Numbered from the stretch's first letter, positions 22,655 to 35,757 are shown. The stretch: 64,000 nt of DNA from Panopea generosa (GCA_029582155.1 CM055901.1:51775206-51839205); one strand, 5' to 3'. Numbers and translations: made by a program. The notes: a model not told the origin generated them from the sequence alone.

Positions 22655-24340
22655 ATAATAAAACGTTCCTATTTATAATAGCATATAAAATCTATCTATG
22701 ATTTCTTATACTAACATATACGAATGTTTAAATCATTTATTGTATCTTATAATAAAATATAGAAATGCTTACTGTTTATAATATCATATTCTAACATATA
22801 CTAATGCATACCATTTACAATATAACATACTGAAACATACAAGCGTTAATACTTTATTGTATAATAATAAAACATCCTAATGTTATCTATTTATACAATC
22901 ACATTGTAACATTATATGGTATGACACCCTGCAACAGAAGCGCTGAAAACTTAACATATAACAAAACAAACCTATACTGTGGTTAAACAGTTTACAATAT
23001 AGAATGTCGAATATTTATTACTATATAATTATAATATAACATATCCTATTTTTATATTCAAAAGCTTCTATAGATGAATACAAATATAAAAAAACACGAA
23101 TTAAAATTTATTTATTAAAATATTAAGATACAATAAAACTTTCAGAATCCATCTAACATAAAACAACAGTGTAAGAAACGCGCTTTGCACGTAATTAAAT
23201 AATACAGTACCTGCCATAAAACTATATAAAATGTACAGTAACCGATCCTCCAATAAGTCAAATATAAACCACACGATATAAAGGTTAATACTTTTAAGTG
23301 TTAAATCATTCAGAACACAATTAAAATGCCCTTATGTTTGTAGATCTATATATATACACTCCGGTAAATAAATCACACATAGATAAATCCGTGCACGTCC
23401 TGATACAAGTTCACATATACCACTACCGCGTTGGCAGTATTTGGAGGTATTTATGGGGTTAAATCTGTATCAATATGCTCTAATTGGGTAATAGATACAC
23501 TTTTAAGTAACCGATATGTGTAGCCTACCGGCCGATTATCAATACAAGTCAGACACAATACACCAAATACGGACATTTTAAGAACGGAGCAAATATTTTA
23601 TTTGTCTCTATACATATAGTACATCGTCATGTATGAATAAAACAAATATACAAACAGATTATTAATTATAGTCACATGAAAGATAATAATAATATATATT
23701 TATTCTTCTTTTCCCTTTTTTCTCTTTTTTTTTGTCTGCCAAGCTCTACTTTGTTATCACCATTTAATACAGCAAAGCATTCAATATCCCTTTAAATCAC
23801 AGTGTGTCCGGTGTCTCAAATAGTGATATAATACGGCAGGTAAAAAGTGAACACTCGCATAAAGATACTATCATACTTCCTCATGCATTCCCACGCATGT
23901 CCCCATATAACACAAAGTGTGTATATTAATCCCGTGTATATGATATGATAAATAAGCAGTGATATCTGATTTATGTACACAGTACATTTATGTGGATTAT
24001 GTAATGTGAAAGTTTTTACCTACATTCTGTTGTATATATCGATCACTGACATACTTTATTAGAAATCTATAGTATAAATATACGTCACGTGTATACGCTC
24101 TGTTACGAGTTATAAGCAGTTGTACTTTTGGTAATATTTAAGAGAGCATGATATCTTAAAAAAGGGGAGATCTGACGTAATTTTGGATCAAACACTACAA
24201 TAGAACAAATGAACCTCTCTTTGGGCTCCATATTGTTTGACTGATTAGGCCTATATGTTAGTGATTAAAAATGGTATTTTAGCAGTAGAAGATGAAATAC
24301 GATTGTCTTAGCAGCAGAAGATGAAAAATGAATTGAGTGC
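22655..24340. other. AT-rich stretch, degenerate array edge then nothing recognised
   Basis: To about 22900 there are decayed 39-bp units; beyond that unique AT-rich sequence without supported features. Confidence 0.5.
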
Positions 24341-24344
24341 AAAC

Positions 24345-26290
24345 TTTATGGGCGATTTGATGTGAAACAGGGGACGGGAGGGGTTAATGTCACACTTACA
24401 TTATTTTCTGTCTTCGTGGATGACACTGTGACAAAGGGTAATGACCTTGGTATCCATTTCGGCAACTCCAAAGTGTCGATATCGCACATATTGAGCAACA
24501 TTTATAGACAATGCTTGATATTTTACACAACCTTGGTATCCATTTCGGCAACTCCAAAGTGTCGATATCGCACATATTGAGCAACATTTATAGACAATGC
24601 TTGATATTTTACACAACCTTGGTATCCATTTCGGCAACTCCAAAGTGTCGATATCGCACATACTGAGCAACATTATAGACAATGCTTAATATTTTACACA
24701 ACCTTGGTATCCATTTCGGCAACTCCAAAGTGTCGATATCGCACATATTGAGCAACATTTATAGACAATGCTTGATATTTTACACAACCTTGGTATCCAT
24801 TTCGGCAACTCCAAAAGTGCCGATATGGCACATATTGAGCAACATTTATAGACAATGCTTGATATTTTACACAACCTTGGTATCCATTTCGGCAACTCCA
24901 AAGTGTCGATATCGCACATATTGAGCAACATTTATAGACAATGCTTGATATTTTACACAACCTTGGTATCCATTTCGGCAACTCCAAAGTGTCGATATCG
25001 CACATATTGAGCAACATTTATAGACAATGCTTGATATTTTACACAACCTTGGTATCCATTTCGGCAACTCCAAAGTGTCGATATCGCACATATTGAGCAA
25101 CATTTATAGATAATGCTTGATATTTTACACAACCTTGGTATCCATTTCGGCAACTCCAAAGTGTCGATATCGCACATATTGAGCAACATTTATAGACAAT
25201 GCTTGATATTTTACACAACCTTGGTATCCATTTCGGCAACTCCAAAGTGTCGATATCGCACATATTGAGCAACATTTATAGACAATGCTTGATATTTTAC
25301 ACAACCTTGGTATCCATTTCGGCAACTCCAAAAGTGCCGATATCGCACATATTGAGCAACATTTATAGACAATGCTTGATATTTTACACAACCTTGGTAT
25401 CCATTTCGGCAACTCCAAAGTGTCGATATCGCACATATTGAGCAACATTTATAGACAATGCTTGATATTTTACACAACCTTGGTATCCATTTCGGCAACT
25501 CCAAAAGTGCCGATATCGCACATATTGAGCAACATTAATAGACAATGCTTGATATTTTACACAACCTTGGTATCCATTTCGGCAACTCCAAAGTGCCGAT
25601 ATCGCACATATTGAGCAACATTTATAGACAATGCTTGATATTTTACACAACCTTGGTATCCATTTCGGCAACTCCAAAGTGCCGATATCGCACATATTGA
25701 GCAACATTTATAGACAATGCTTGATATTTTACACAACCTTGGTATCCATTTCGGCAACTCCAAAGTGCCGATATCGCACATATTGAGCAACATTTATAGA
25801 CAATGCTTGATATTTTACACAACTGCTGCAAGATATAGAGTTCTAATTAACACGGACAAATTACACTTCGTGCATTTCCGGAAAAATCGAACAGCCAAGA
25901 CAGAAAATATTGTTTACCATCAGTTATAGTATTCTTAACATTGTTGAGAGAGGAACAGGTACTTAGTGAGAATTTTCACTTGATTGGTCGTTTCTCCTAC
26001 CTCTTTGAAGTTTTAGCAAAATTAAGAATGGATCAAAATGATTTCAAACAAACTCACAATTTTAAAGACATTGGATTCAAATAATATATTTCATTCAGGC
26101 CTCATTCCAATATTAGACCGTTGTTCTGCCGTATAAGGTTTCATACAGCGTCAGACAATACACAACATTCAACATCGTGCTTTATGATACTTCTTGGCAT
26201 TCGGACTTGGAGATAAGGCTGTCGTGTAACCATAGCCATGGCGTCTCAATGCCTTGTTAGTTGACCATATTAGCTGCTGAGGTTTTAGTA
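24345..26290 (+). mobile_element. LINE copy C with an internal satellite, decayed
   Basis: Left flank of the array (24345-24444) reads GRFDVKQGTGGV then LTLFSVFVDDTVTKGNDLG, the RT stretch that normally precedes the YADD motif. The right flank (25823-25920) reads RYRVLINTDK then HFVHFRKNRTAKTE, the segment that normally follows. Later 26170-26250 gives IQHRAL then YFLAFGLG, like the NRAxRYFLG block near LINE C-termini. Between the flanks one 86-bp part of the RT is repeated 16 times. Frame breaks and stops are frequent. It is 5'-truncated, and of a type related to but distinct from copies A and B. Confidence 0.75.
24445..25822. repeat. Tandem array of an RT-derived 86-bp unit, 16 copies
   Basis: The unit starts CCTTGGTATCCATTTCGGC and ends GCTTGATATTTTACACAA; CCTTGG recurs every 86-87 bases (24445 to about 25738). 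Three units have an extra A (CCAAAAGTGCCG, 87 bp). One frame reads LGIHFGNSKVSIS, another reads EQHL-x-TMLDILHN: these are the RT pieces on either side of YADD, which is absent. Copies are nearly identical, so the expansion is recent. Long frames on both strands are by-products. Confidence 0.95.
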
Positions 26291-26299
26291 AAGCCATAA

Positions 26300-27040
26300 G
26301 AGGTATAACGTACGGTAATAACTAATTAAATGATCTAAAAACTATTATGTCTAAAACTATCATAACGTGACATCAATAGGGCAGTAAGTATAAACATAAA
26401 TATGATTACGCTCAAGTTCAACTATTTCGGTATTTCAGAAACAGAATGAAATCATGTTAATATTATGTCTAAGTAAAACTTAATTGAACATGTTTCTATT
26501 AAAACCATTTCCATTTGAAGACAATTAAAATCAAGATAACTGATTAGTATATATATATTTCGAAACAAAGTTATGTATACAATATCTCATGTTGAAAATG
26601 TTAATTTATGTTAAAATGATGTGTGTTTTTTTCTCAAATGCAAACAGATTACAGTATTCATTATCAACGTAGATTAATACAACTATTCTTTATTTACACA
26701 TGCCTTATTAATAAAAAAGATCTATAGTACGTTGAACATGGTGCATATTTATAATATTAAAATAAATAAATATGTTGAACCTACGTTGTTAAAATATTTA
26801 AATACCTATATAGAACACCAGTATTAACCAGATTAGAGATAAAGATAATCTTATCTAATCTTTATCTTATCATTGAAAAAGAGGCAGGTCGTAAGGAACT
26901 TTATATATAAATTCACTGTACTATATAATATATCGACGCAACAATATTATACCGGTAATAATCAAACATCTATCAACTTTATAAAAACTAAAAAATATTA
27001 CATTCATCTTTCTATATTTAAAGCAAATATATATAATATT
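26300..27040. other. Very AT-rich stretch, nothing firm
   Basis: Only a short perfect inverted repeat (AGATAAAGAT at 26837-26846 against 26858-26867) stands out. No coding support for the frame at 26873-27193, whose right part is antisense LINE sequence. Confidence 0.5.
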
Positions 27041-27044
27041 TATT

Positions 27045-28740
27045 TCAGTCTCATCTATGTACAACGCAATAATAATAACATTAATAGCATACACAATATG
27101 TACATAGCCATTCAAATATATGAATTACAGGAGACTATTACACAATGCAAAAGAAAAAAAAGAGCACTATTGCACAATATAAAAATATCTTAAAATATCG
27201 AGTATCAGATCAGAAAAAAATGATTTGCAGCGTGCACATAGGAGTTGATAAAAAGGTAACATTTTAGATATAAAACAAACAAATGCATTATTTACAAAGG
27301 TAAAATGCACGTCTTTGTAATATATTATAATAGGTTTTGGCACAATCACGAATCAAAGATGAGCGGGAAAATAAGAATGCCGTCTTATCAACACTTGACA
27401 CATTATAAAAATTAGCATTAATTGCAGCTGCTTTTTCAAATAAAATATTTCTTAGATCATTATAAAGATATACACAATATACATCCAATTTTTACAAGAA
27501 ACGTTAGCTTTAAAGTAAGACCAGAGAGCAATTCGTTTATTGATTCTACACGCACTTTCATTCATAGAGGAAAGGCGATTCCAGTATGTTGAAATAGTTT
27601 TCCATTGACGAACAATAGTAGGCTGCCGAACTATTTCACCAACACTAGCTGAATTTGGCGTCTATTAAAAGAATCGCATGGCACGGTTATGAACAGCATC
27701 AATACATGAAAATAATTAACGACCCCATATTGTAACCCCATAATTAATTACAGGTCATACAATGGAGTCATAAAGTTTTGTATATACGTTATTAGGAACT
27801 CCTCCAATTATTTTGCATTTGGCAATTAAAATACCAAGGGCACGACTTCAACCCTGTGCGTACTATACCAAGATAAGTGTATTTACCAACCATGTGTAAG
27901 ATTTCATTACCACACTGGAATACACAATCAGTTTTAGGAGTTGAATTTGGTCGGAAATGTATAACATTACTCTTGTTACTCTTCATAAACATATTTGTGG
28001 AGCGCGTGGTCCAGTGGTAGAACACCGAACCCATGATCGGAGGGTCGTTGGTTCGATCCTCCGCCACGGCTATGTGTGGTGTCCTTGAGCAAGACACTTG
28101 TCCGAATTTGCTTAGTACTGGTTCTAACCGGGAATACTTCGAGCGTGAGTTGTAATAACTTGTGCCACAATCGAATTAAATAAATAAGACATATCATTTA
28201 AATCACACCAATCAGATAGGGCAGATAATATTCTCTGTAAATCAGTTTTATTTTCGGCCAACAGTACGATGTCATCGGCATACATTAAGATATAAATGTA
28301 TTCATTATTAAACGATATTCTAAAATTTAGACTTTTCAGAACAACAAAGGAGATAAGATACAACCTTGTCTTAGCACACAATGTACACAAAACCACTCAG
28401 TATAAGGTTATTCACTCTAACATATGACGAAACAGAGACGTATGATGACTTTAAAGCAAGAAGCATTTTACAACAAATACCATTATCAAAAAATCTTTTC
28501 AAAAACAATATCCCTATGTTTATAGTCACAAGCTTTTCGAAAGTCTATGAAAGCACAATATGTAGACTTTTCCTCGTGTCAATAATACTTGTAAGCACCG
28601 CGTTTGACCCCCAGTACAAAGATGTTTTAGTAATATGGTTACTAATAACAATGACAAGATGAGCCTGCTTGCCAGCAAATGGAATACCGTCCACCAGTTC
28701 ACTATTACAAGCAAGTAAATATGACGATATTCATTTCCAA
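27045..28740 (-). mobile_element. LINE copy B, RT and C-terminal part, decayed, split by a SINE
   Basis: On the minus strand the RT motifs appear in order: YCAFIDFRKACD (28566-28525), LRQGCILSPLLF (about 28378-28342), LMYADDIVLLAENKTDLQRI (about 28290-28225) with DWCDLND after it, then beyond the SINE VIHFRPNSTPKTD and YTYLGI (down to about 27855), VINYG (about 27750), NRAMRFF (about 27685). The part near 27470 lacks about 670 bp that LINE copy A has (4896-5566). The 3' end matches copy A to about 27045. Stops and frame breaks are present, so it is inactive. Confidence 0.85.
27997..28188 (+). mobile_element. SINE-C inserted in LINE copy B
   Basis: tRNA-like head GGAGCGCGTGGTCCAGTGG with B box TTGGTTCGATCC, then TGGTGTCCTTGAGCAAGAC, TTAGTACTGGTTCTAAC, and 3' end AATCGAATTAAATAAATAAG. 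ACATAT is duplicated on both sides (27989-27994 and 28189-28194), and the LINE reading resumes across it, so the SINE is younger than the LINE. Confidence 0.9.
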
Positions 28741-28744
28741 CAAA

Positions 28745-29290
28745 AATTTTGACACATCTGTATGTCAGTCAAATGACTGTCGGGTGGGATAATTAATTTC
28801 AATTTATGCCTATATTATGTCTTTTTTAGAATATATATGTACATCTATGAGTGATCCAATACAAGGAATATTGCACATAAACTAGTAGTAAATGATTAAT
28901 TTATTGATTTGTTTAATTTATACTACGGGGAATTCGGGCAAAAATTTTCAATAAAGGGAGGCAACTGTTAATTTGCTATTCAATGTATACTAGCTGGGTT
29001 GTCGTTTAACGTTTTTTTTTTTTTAGATCAGTCCCATTGAGGACTTCCAAAACTAAGCTTGCGGTAATTGCGACGCCCCATTGTACGCAAGACCCAAATC
29101 AGCCCGCGCTCAGCTGTGCGGTATAATCCGGGTCTTACATTAACGTATGGCTCCGCTATCAGAAGTTGTACATATAGAGTCTCTAAGATGATATATAGCA
29201 AAGCTGAACAGTGTAGACCCCCGTTGTGCGCGATCTGATCCAGGTATAAATTACACACTGGTCCCAAATTGCCAACAGCCCAGTTTTTGC
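28745..29290. other. Stretch between LINE B and the hAT remnant
   Basis: From about 29028 the base composition rises and may belong to the hAT element's 5' region; no clear terminal inverted repeat was found. The rest is AT-rich without features. Confidence 0.4.
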
Positions 29291-29329
29291 AGAATGTGTC
29301 TCATATTTAAATAGTTTGATCTTACAACA

Positions 29330-31083
29330 ATGATTCGTTGCACTTTATTATTTTATAGGTATGTCAGCGAAAAGTTTTGGAGAATCCAATCGCACTGGTT
29401 TAGTGATTACAATTGGCTTCGGTTTTCAAGATCGATCGGCAGAGTATACTGTGCCCCATGCTACTTGTTTGCTGGTACGATGAACAATCCCTTAGTGTCA
29501 ACAGCCGCAACTGACCCCAGCAACATTGGTAAAATGTCCAAACATGCAGTGAACGATGTACACAAAAATCTATGGATGCTGGGGAAAACTTTAGGCGTAT
29601 AATAGCTTGCGAAGAAAAATACATACTTTCGTCTATGTCATCTTCATACAACTTTCTTGTACAGAGAACTCGCAAAATCCTCCATGCTATATAGTAGAAA
29701 CTATTGTTTTATGTGGAAGACAAAATCTACCTCCACGTGGGCATGAAGTAGAGCGTGGAAAACTTATGGCGCTACTTGAGTATCAAACTCAGTGTTAAAT
29801 AACTATTTAAAAATTGGTGACCCAAGAATGATGTATACCTCAAATAAAATTCAAAATGAATCAATATTTGTGTTGAACAGATAAAAATTGCCATAGTTCA
29901 ATCAAAATGGCAACAGTGTGCCGTTTTTCTGATTCATGGCCGACGAGCCAACGGATGCATCAACCATGGAGCAAATGGCCCTTTGCCTACGATATTTTTC
30001 ATCATGACTCGCGTTCCTTAGTACAGAATTTCATTTGTGTTTGCTGAATGCGAGGCAACAACCGGATAATAATTGTCAGAAGTATTTTTGCTACAGCTGA
30101 GAAATGCTAGTGTTGACCTGGAAAAATGCGTGGCCAGGGTTACGATGGGGCGTCAAATATGTCCGGGAAATTCCGTGGCGTGCAAGCTCGTACCAAACAG
30201 GAACTTCCCCAAGCGAAATACACGCACTGTAAACACATTGCCTGAGCTTAGCTATGCTACATGCATCGGAAGAACTGTTAGCACGTAATATGATAAAAAC
30301 TGTTCAAGAATTTGCGTTCTGCTTCACCCACTCTAGCAAGTGACTTCTACACTACAAGGAGACACTTGCAAATGACGAAGAGAGCTGGGCGGCAATGAAT
30401 CACAGAACAAAACTACAGTCGCTATCTGAAACGCAACGGGCTGCGTTGCACACGATCGGATGCTCCTGTCAAAGTGTCGTAGCTTTGAGTGTGAATTACG
30501 GCGATAGCGATGCCGGGCCATTTAAACTCACAATTACTCAAGTTGGGTTTATAGTCGGCGGACGTGGAGCACTCACGACCACGGGTACCTAATGCAAGAA
30601 GGCAACAATATCGTCAAAATGTTCCGACTGATACAATCTCGGATTACTGGAAGCGTAACATGTTCTTTCAGTTTGATGACCACCTAATTACGGAACTGTC
30701 TGATAGACTTCTTCAGGTTGAAGATCGCTTAAATGCCCAGTACACGATTCCATTAAACCTAGCCCACCTTGCTGACGACACGGTCCAGTCCATCTAGAAC
30801 ACCAATCAGATCTACCCGCACAGAACGTCGCAGACTTTGAATGTGAAATATGTCAGTGGAAAAAAGACACCTTGTAGAAGCAACACCATCATCCACTCTT
30901 GGTTATACATTGGCAAATGCCAACAGGGAATTGTACCCAAATATAGTGACCGGTTTACATATTCTGCTTACCATGCCGATAACCACTGCTACTGCAGAAC
31001 GTTTGAAAACCAACCTTCGGTCTACAATGTCCACGGGTAGACTGTCTGGATTGGGGCTCATATACACACATAGTTACAGATAG
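29330..31083 (+). pseudogene. hAT-superfamily transposase remnant
   Basis: A broken cut-and-paste transposase read in several frames. 29360-29480 encodes FWRIQSHWFSDYNWLRF with CAPCYLF after it, a TTF-type zinc finger as in ZMYM/P52rIPK-like hATs. Around 30126-30235 one frame reads GQGYDGASNMSGKFRGVQAR followed by AKYTHCKH, the RNase-H-like catalytic part. 30570-30740 gives RVPNARRQQYR and FDDHLITELSDR. 30905-31080 gives ELYPNIVTGLHILLTMPITT with ATAERLKTNLRSTMSTGRLS, the C-terminal dimerisation domain. At least three frame changes and several stops separate these blocks, so it is dead. The ends were not found. The hAT MITE at 410-637 belongs to the same superfamily but is not shown to be its partner. 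Confidence 0.85.
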
Positions 31084-31089
31084 ATCAAT

Positions 31090-32580
31090 ACGAGCAGGGT
31101 CAGTGATGTCTTCGCTGGAAGAAAGGATAGAAGACTAGCTCTGCTGTTTAATGTTAAGGACTGATTGAGTAGGTCTCATGTAGGCTAGTCATAAGTGTAT
31201 TCTTTCTCCGTGTTGACCGCTCTCTATCTCTATGATCACGTTTTATCGATGAACCGTCATGCGTTCAGTTACTTTTAAAAAGCGAAAAGCAACATTTTGA
31301 CCCAGAGAGGGAATGGTCAGTAATATTTATTCAGTATATATATCTTAGCTATAAAAAAATTCAGAAATCGTCACAGCGTTGTTCTTGATAAACTAGTAGA
31401 TGCAACTACATGTACATGTATGCGTTTAAATTGCTTTATTAATACATGTTGTACTCTTATGTAATTATAATTCGTATTGTTCCAAAACCGACCAAGTATT
31501 CGGGGACAGTTTTTTTGTGTTTCGGGTATCATTTTTATAACGGCAGTACCATTACATTGCCATGCGCGACTTTGAACTGTGTGTTTCTTCTAGGCATTTT
31601 TTTTTGGACAAGCCCCGTGGTTAAGCCATAGTACTACCATTAGAAACAGGAAATGCGTCCGTCGGTAGCATAATGGCGGATATAAATAATCCTTGTTAAT
31701 ACTTATTTTAAAAAGGCTTTTTCCTCGTTCAAAACTCCTTTTATGGCATTATTGGTGCATTTTAAACATTCTGTAAGCATTGTCAGGTTTGAATTGTGAG
31801 TTTAGAAGAAAAAATGATACTTGGAAATTTGGGTACGAATACACGATTCCCGAAGTTTATTTCACTTTGTCAACAACCACGTGCACGCTGGAGACCCCAA
31901 CTTTTCTCATCGTATTTTAGTAGTGCACAGGTCGACAAACAATAAAATGTAAGCTTTATTTCTTTCATTTGTGTATACCTATACATGACAAGCATCCAAA
32001 CTTTTTAACTATAGAATAACTAACAACAATTAATAATGGGCCACGTTGCGCTGCATCAATCGGCGCCAGAGAACACATTGGCTTGTGGTCCGAGTTAATC
32101 AGTTATGTCCCTTGTTGTTGTTACGCCATTTGTCGGAATGATATAGTTTGTTAATTTATCTGTTTATCTGCTAATTTCTATGTTTTCTGCAAATTATCCG
32201 TCAGGGCCTTGTAAGTATTTATTTATTTTTATATATTACCTACAAGACTCGCGTTTTTTTCCGTAGTTTTTGCAGTCCGTGGAAATATAAGGCAATAAGA
32301 CGTCAGGTGGGCTAATATGCACACACGCTAGTGCATATCAAAGCACGTTGTCGAACGATTTGATATTTTTGTTTTTGATCGACCTCTAGTCCCACCCCTG
32401 TTACGGTGATTAAACAGTTAAATGAGACTAGCACACACGCGTGTGTGCTTTTCCACAACGCCAACACACGGTAACACAGTAACTGGCTAACGTAAGCAAC
32501 TCGTCGAGTTTTCATGAAACGACTGTTGTAAGAGTTATATACCTTTGTCCTGTTTTTTATTTTTCACATCACTTGCAGCG
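31090..32580. other. Unique stretch, nothing recognised
   Basis: No repeat family, exon or RNA gene seen. Part of the left end may be non-coding hAT sequence. Confidence 0.45.
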
Positions 32581-32582
32581 GA

Positions 32583-34627
32583 ACTAGCGAGACCCTCCCA
32601 GGGTATTGGAAAATCTGGGGAACATGGCCAATTATTTTTAGTGATCTGGGAACAATTGGCCATTATTTCAGGGATCTATTGATTAAAGGTCTTGTTGTAG
32701 AGATCTGAAAGAAATACTTCTGAAGAACTATGGCAAATACTTTTAAAGATCTGGGGAACAATGGTTATTACTTTAAAGGCCCATCGCCGGTAGCTGCTAC
32801 AAACAACATTATAGGCGGGGCTTATCACTAGCAGCCGACAAGTTTACATCCGTTATTTGATAATACTCATGTCCAACATAAGCTGTAACTACCTGCATAG
32901 CCATAGAGGATACTGCCTGTTGCAAGTTGTTCTAAACAACAATGTTTATTGTATGTGCTGGTTCCTCAGTATTATGGATTGAAATAAAGGTTTCCCCAGA
33001 CTTACTACAGCAAACACAGCATTCAAATATATTGCAATGGCCATCTTGTCTGCATGCATAATAAACAAAATTGCTAATTAGGTACATCCAATTTATAGTT
33101 TCATGCTGGGTTACATATAGCACATCTCTGGTCATGATCAAAGAGATAAGTGAAATTATTGGGGTCAAGTTCTATGGATTAGTACATTATTTACCTAGAG
33201 AGAATGAAGTTATTTATGAAAAATAGTTTATCTTATTTATTATGGACTAATATCAAATGGGCTTACATGTTGTAATGAATTGTAAATAAATTGCTTGGAC
33301 ACAAGTAAAGGGCAAACAATTATTTGTGAGACAAAACATACAAAGACTGAAAAATAAAGAAAATTATAGAATGACCCATTCCATTTAGGTTCACAATTTC
33401 CATGGCAACACTTACAAATGGAAGAAAATTGTGGAAATACTTTGAAGGTTTCGAGGGAACAGTTTTGTTTATTATTTCATTTATTTGATTATACTGAGTG
33501 TGATTTTGAGGATCATTTAGTTACAACCAGACTGTTCAATTAATGTTGATGAAATAGTTAGACAAATAACAAAAAGGAATTATTTATTGTCAGATGGCAA
33601 TCAGGACAAAAATTGAGGCACAGATGGAGAAAATGCTGAAGTGATTATGATACTGATGATGACGATAAAAATAAATACATTCCTGTAGAACAATTATGGA
33701 TATTGTTTTCATGTCAGTTTATTTCAAAATCAGTTTTGGCTAGGTGAATTTTCATTTCCTAATCAAAGAAACAGTCATTTACCAAAACGTAGATACAGAA
33801 AGTACTTGAATATGTTTTCAAATGTAGGAGTTTGGTTCCTACTTCATTATGGTTCATACACAAACATCCAAGGCCACCTATATAGCAATAAGTGTTTTTA
33901 ATTGAAGGCTGTGACATAAGAACTGTACAAACAATAAAATGACATTGATGACATTTAATTGCAAAAAACAAAACTTTAAAGTTATTTCCAAAAGGAAGTT
34001 ATTGTGAATTATGGGATTCAAAACAATGATCAACCGAGGTAAGTGTGAATGGTAACTTATTTGCATCCAAATAAAAAAGCAAGTATGCATGTATCTGAGA
34101 TAAGCCATAAACTACAATGTATTATCATTTGTTTATATATGAAAAGGGCAGAAATATTATGAAGATTGATGTTCCTAAACATGTAATTCACAAACTGAGA
34201 GTCAAACACATTATTCTACTCTGAGATATCAAACACTGTATGGCTACTCACCAGTGGGTAATACACACCTCAAAGCAACAGTTGCTGTTTACGCCACGTG
34301 ACAAGGGTCAAACGGGGTTCAAAATTCAAATATTTAGCAAATTTTCCTTGATATTTCAATTTTGTAGCGACTAATACTACTTTGTTTCAGGGAGCTTTTG
34401 TGAATAAAGGACATTTGTATAAAGACAAAATATGTCCCTACAACTGCACTTCTTTTTGAAAATAATGACAACTTTGTTACTATCTTTTACAGAAAAACAT
34501 CTCCCAATTCAACAGTGTTGCAAGAAAGTGCCACCATTTGAAATTAGGCTCCTCCCATTTCTTTTTATAGAAAAGTTTGGAGTTTAAGAGATCTAGGGAA
34601 CAGGGACCCCATGTGAGGGCCTCACTA
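32583..34627. other. Possible decayed DNA transposon with short inverted ends
   Basis: The left edge CTAGCGAGACCCTC and the right edge GAGGGCCTCACTAG are inverted relative to each other, 12 of 14 positions complementary, with CTAG at each outer end. Related phrases of the form GATCTGGGGAACA recur just inside the left end and GATCTAGGGAACA inside the right. The 2 kb between is AT-rich with no transposase motif I can name. Chance is possible. Confidence 0.3.
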
Positions 34628-34629
34628 GT

Positions 34630-35750
34630 ACAGCTGAAATTGTGATATTTTAAAGTATGGATGTGTTAGGGGTTTCGATCTTGCTTGTAACTGACACTTA
34701 ATTCTTGAAAATGCATAGAATGTTTAAATGAATATTAAATAATTCTCTTAAAAAAACAACTACATGCTTATTTTCTTCATAATTTACATTTAGACCAAGG
34801 CAAGGAGTTGTATATAAGGACAGGACACTTGCATCACCTGACTAAATGTTGATAAAATCTCACATGAAGGATTAATATTTTGGCAAATGAATCATTCATA
34901 ATTCACAGGCAACTGATTTTCTTGTACTTAAACTTAAGTTGTATGTAACCATAGATGTTTAAACATGTTTTGATCAATCAAAATAATCTTGAATTATAGA
35001 TATTGAGGTTTGAAGGAAAATTTCACATAATGTGTCATTATTTTAACACTGCAGTATACAAATTTTGTAATCAAAAGTATTTTTTTTAGTATTTCAAAAA
35101 TGTTAAACACAAATCTTAGTGTTTTTCAAAATTCGTTTATGAATTCAAGTCTTAGAATATTCTTAAGAATGTTTGGTGAATACCACTCCAAGTTATTACC
35201 AACCACTGTGTAATGTCAGCACTAAAATCAGTTTGATGAAACCTATTTTGTGAGCATTCTCGATCTCTAAGTTGTTCTCTTTTTGTTAATTAAAAACAAC
35301 AGACAAACAAAAAGCAGCAGAAAGAAGTTGCTTTATCATGATACTGGACATAAACATTTAAGTGTCCAATTATTTGATACATATGGCTGAGTGGCCATGG
35401 TCAGCTGTGTAAATGTCAGAAATTGGCATCCACTCTTCACGTGTTTACTGTAGCAATGGGTCTTTGTACCTTACATAAAACACATAAAAACGTTTATTGA
35501 CCTTAAATAGTGCCGTACTTGTTGGTAATCAAAAAATTTGTTTATTTAGAGATATTACCCACTTACCAGGCTCTAATGATAACAAAGGACAGAACTTCAG
35601 GTGAATAGGCATATAATTGGCTGTTTTGTAACGTTAGTTGAAATCAGATTAGATGGATTTAATTCTTGATGTGCCGTATCAATTATCTTGATGTACAGTA
35701 TCAATTAAAAATCCACTTTATTATTAGAAACATCAATGACTTGGTCTGGA
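34630..35750. other. Unique AT-rich stretch, nothing recognised
   Basis: No supported feature on either strand. Confidence 0.5.
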
Positions 35751-35757
35751 ATCTAGT

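Noticed and set aside
24401-25831. Overlapping 60-107 codon frames on both strands
   Set aside because: All are reading of the 86-bp array; the real coding trace is the broken LINE reverse transcriptase.
29028-29060. CAGTCCCATTGAGG as the left end of the hAT element
   Set aside because: No matching inverted end was found near 31080-31400.
32932-33168. Cysteine-rich minus-strand frame as a piggyBac C-terminal finger
   Set aside because: Cysteine spacing does not fit well and no other piggyBac transposase motif was found nearby.
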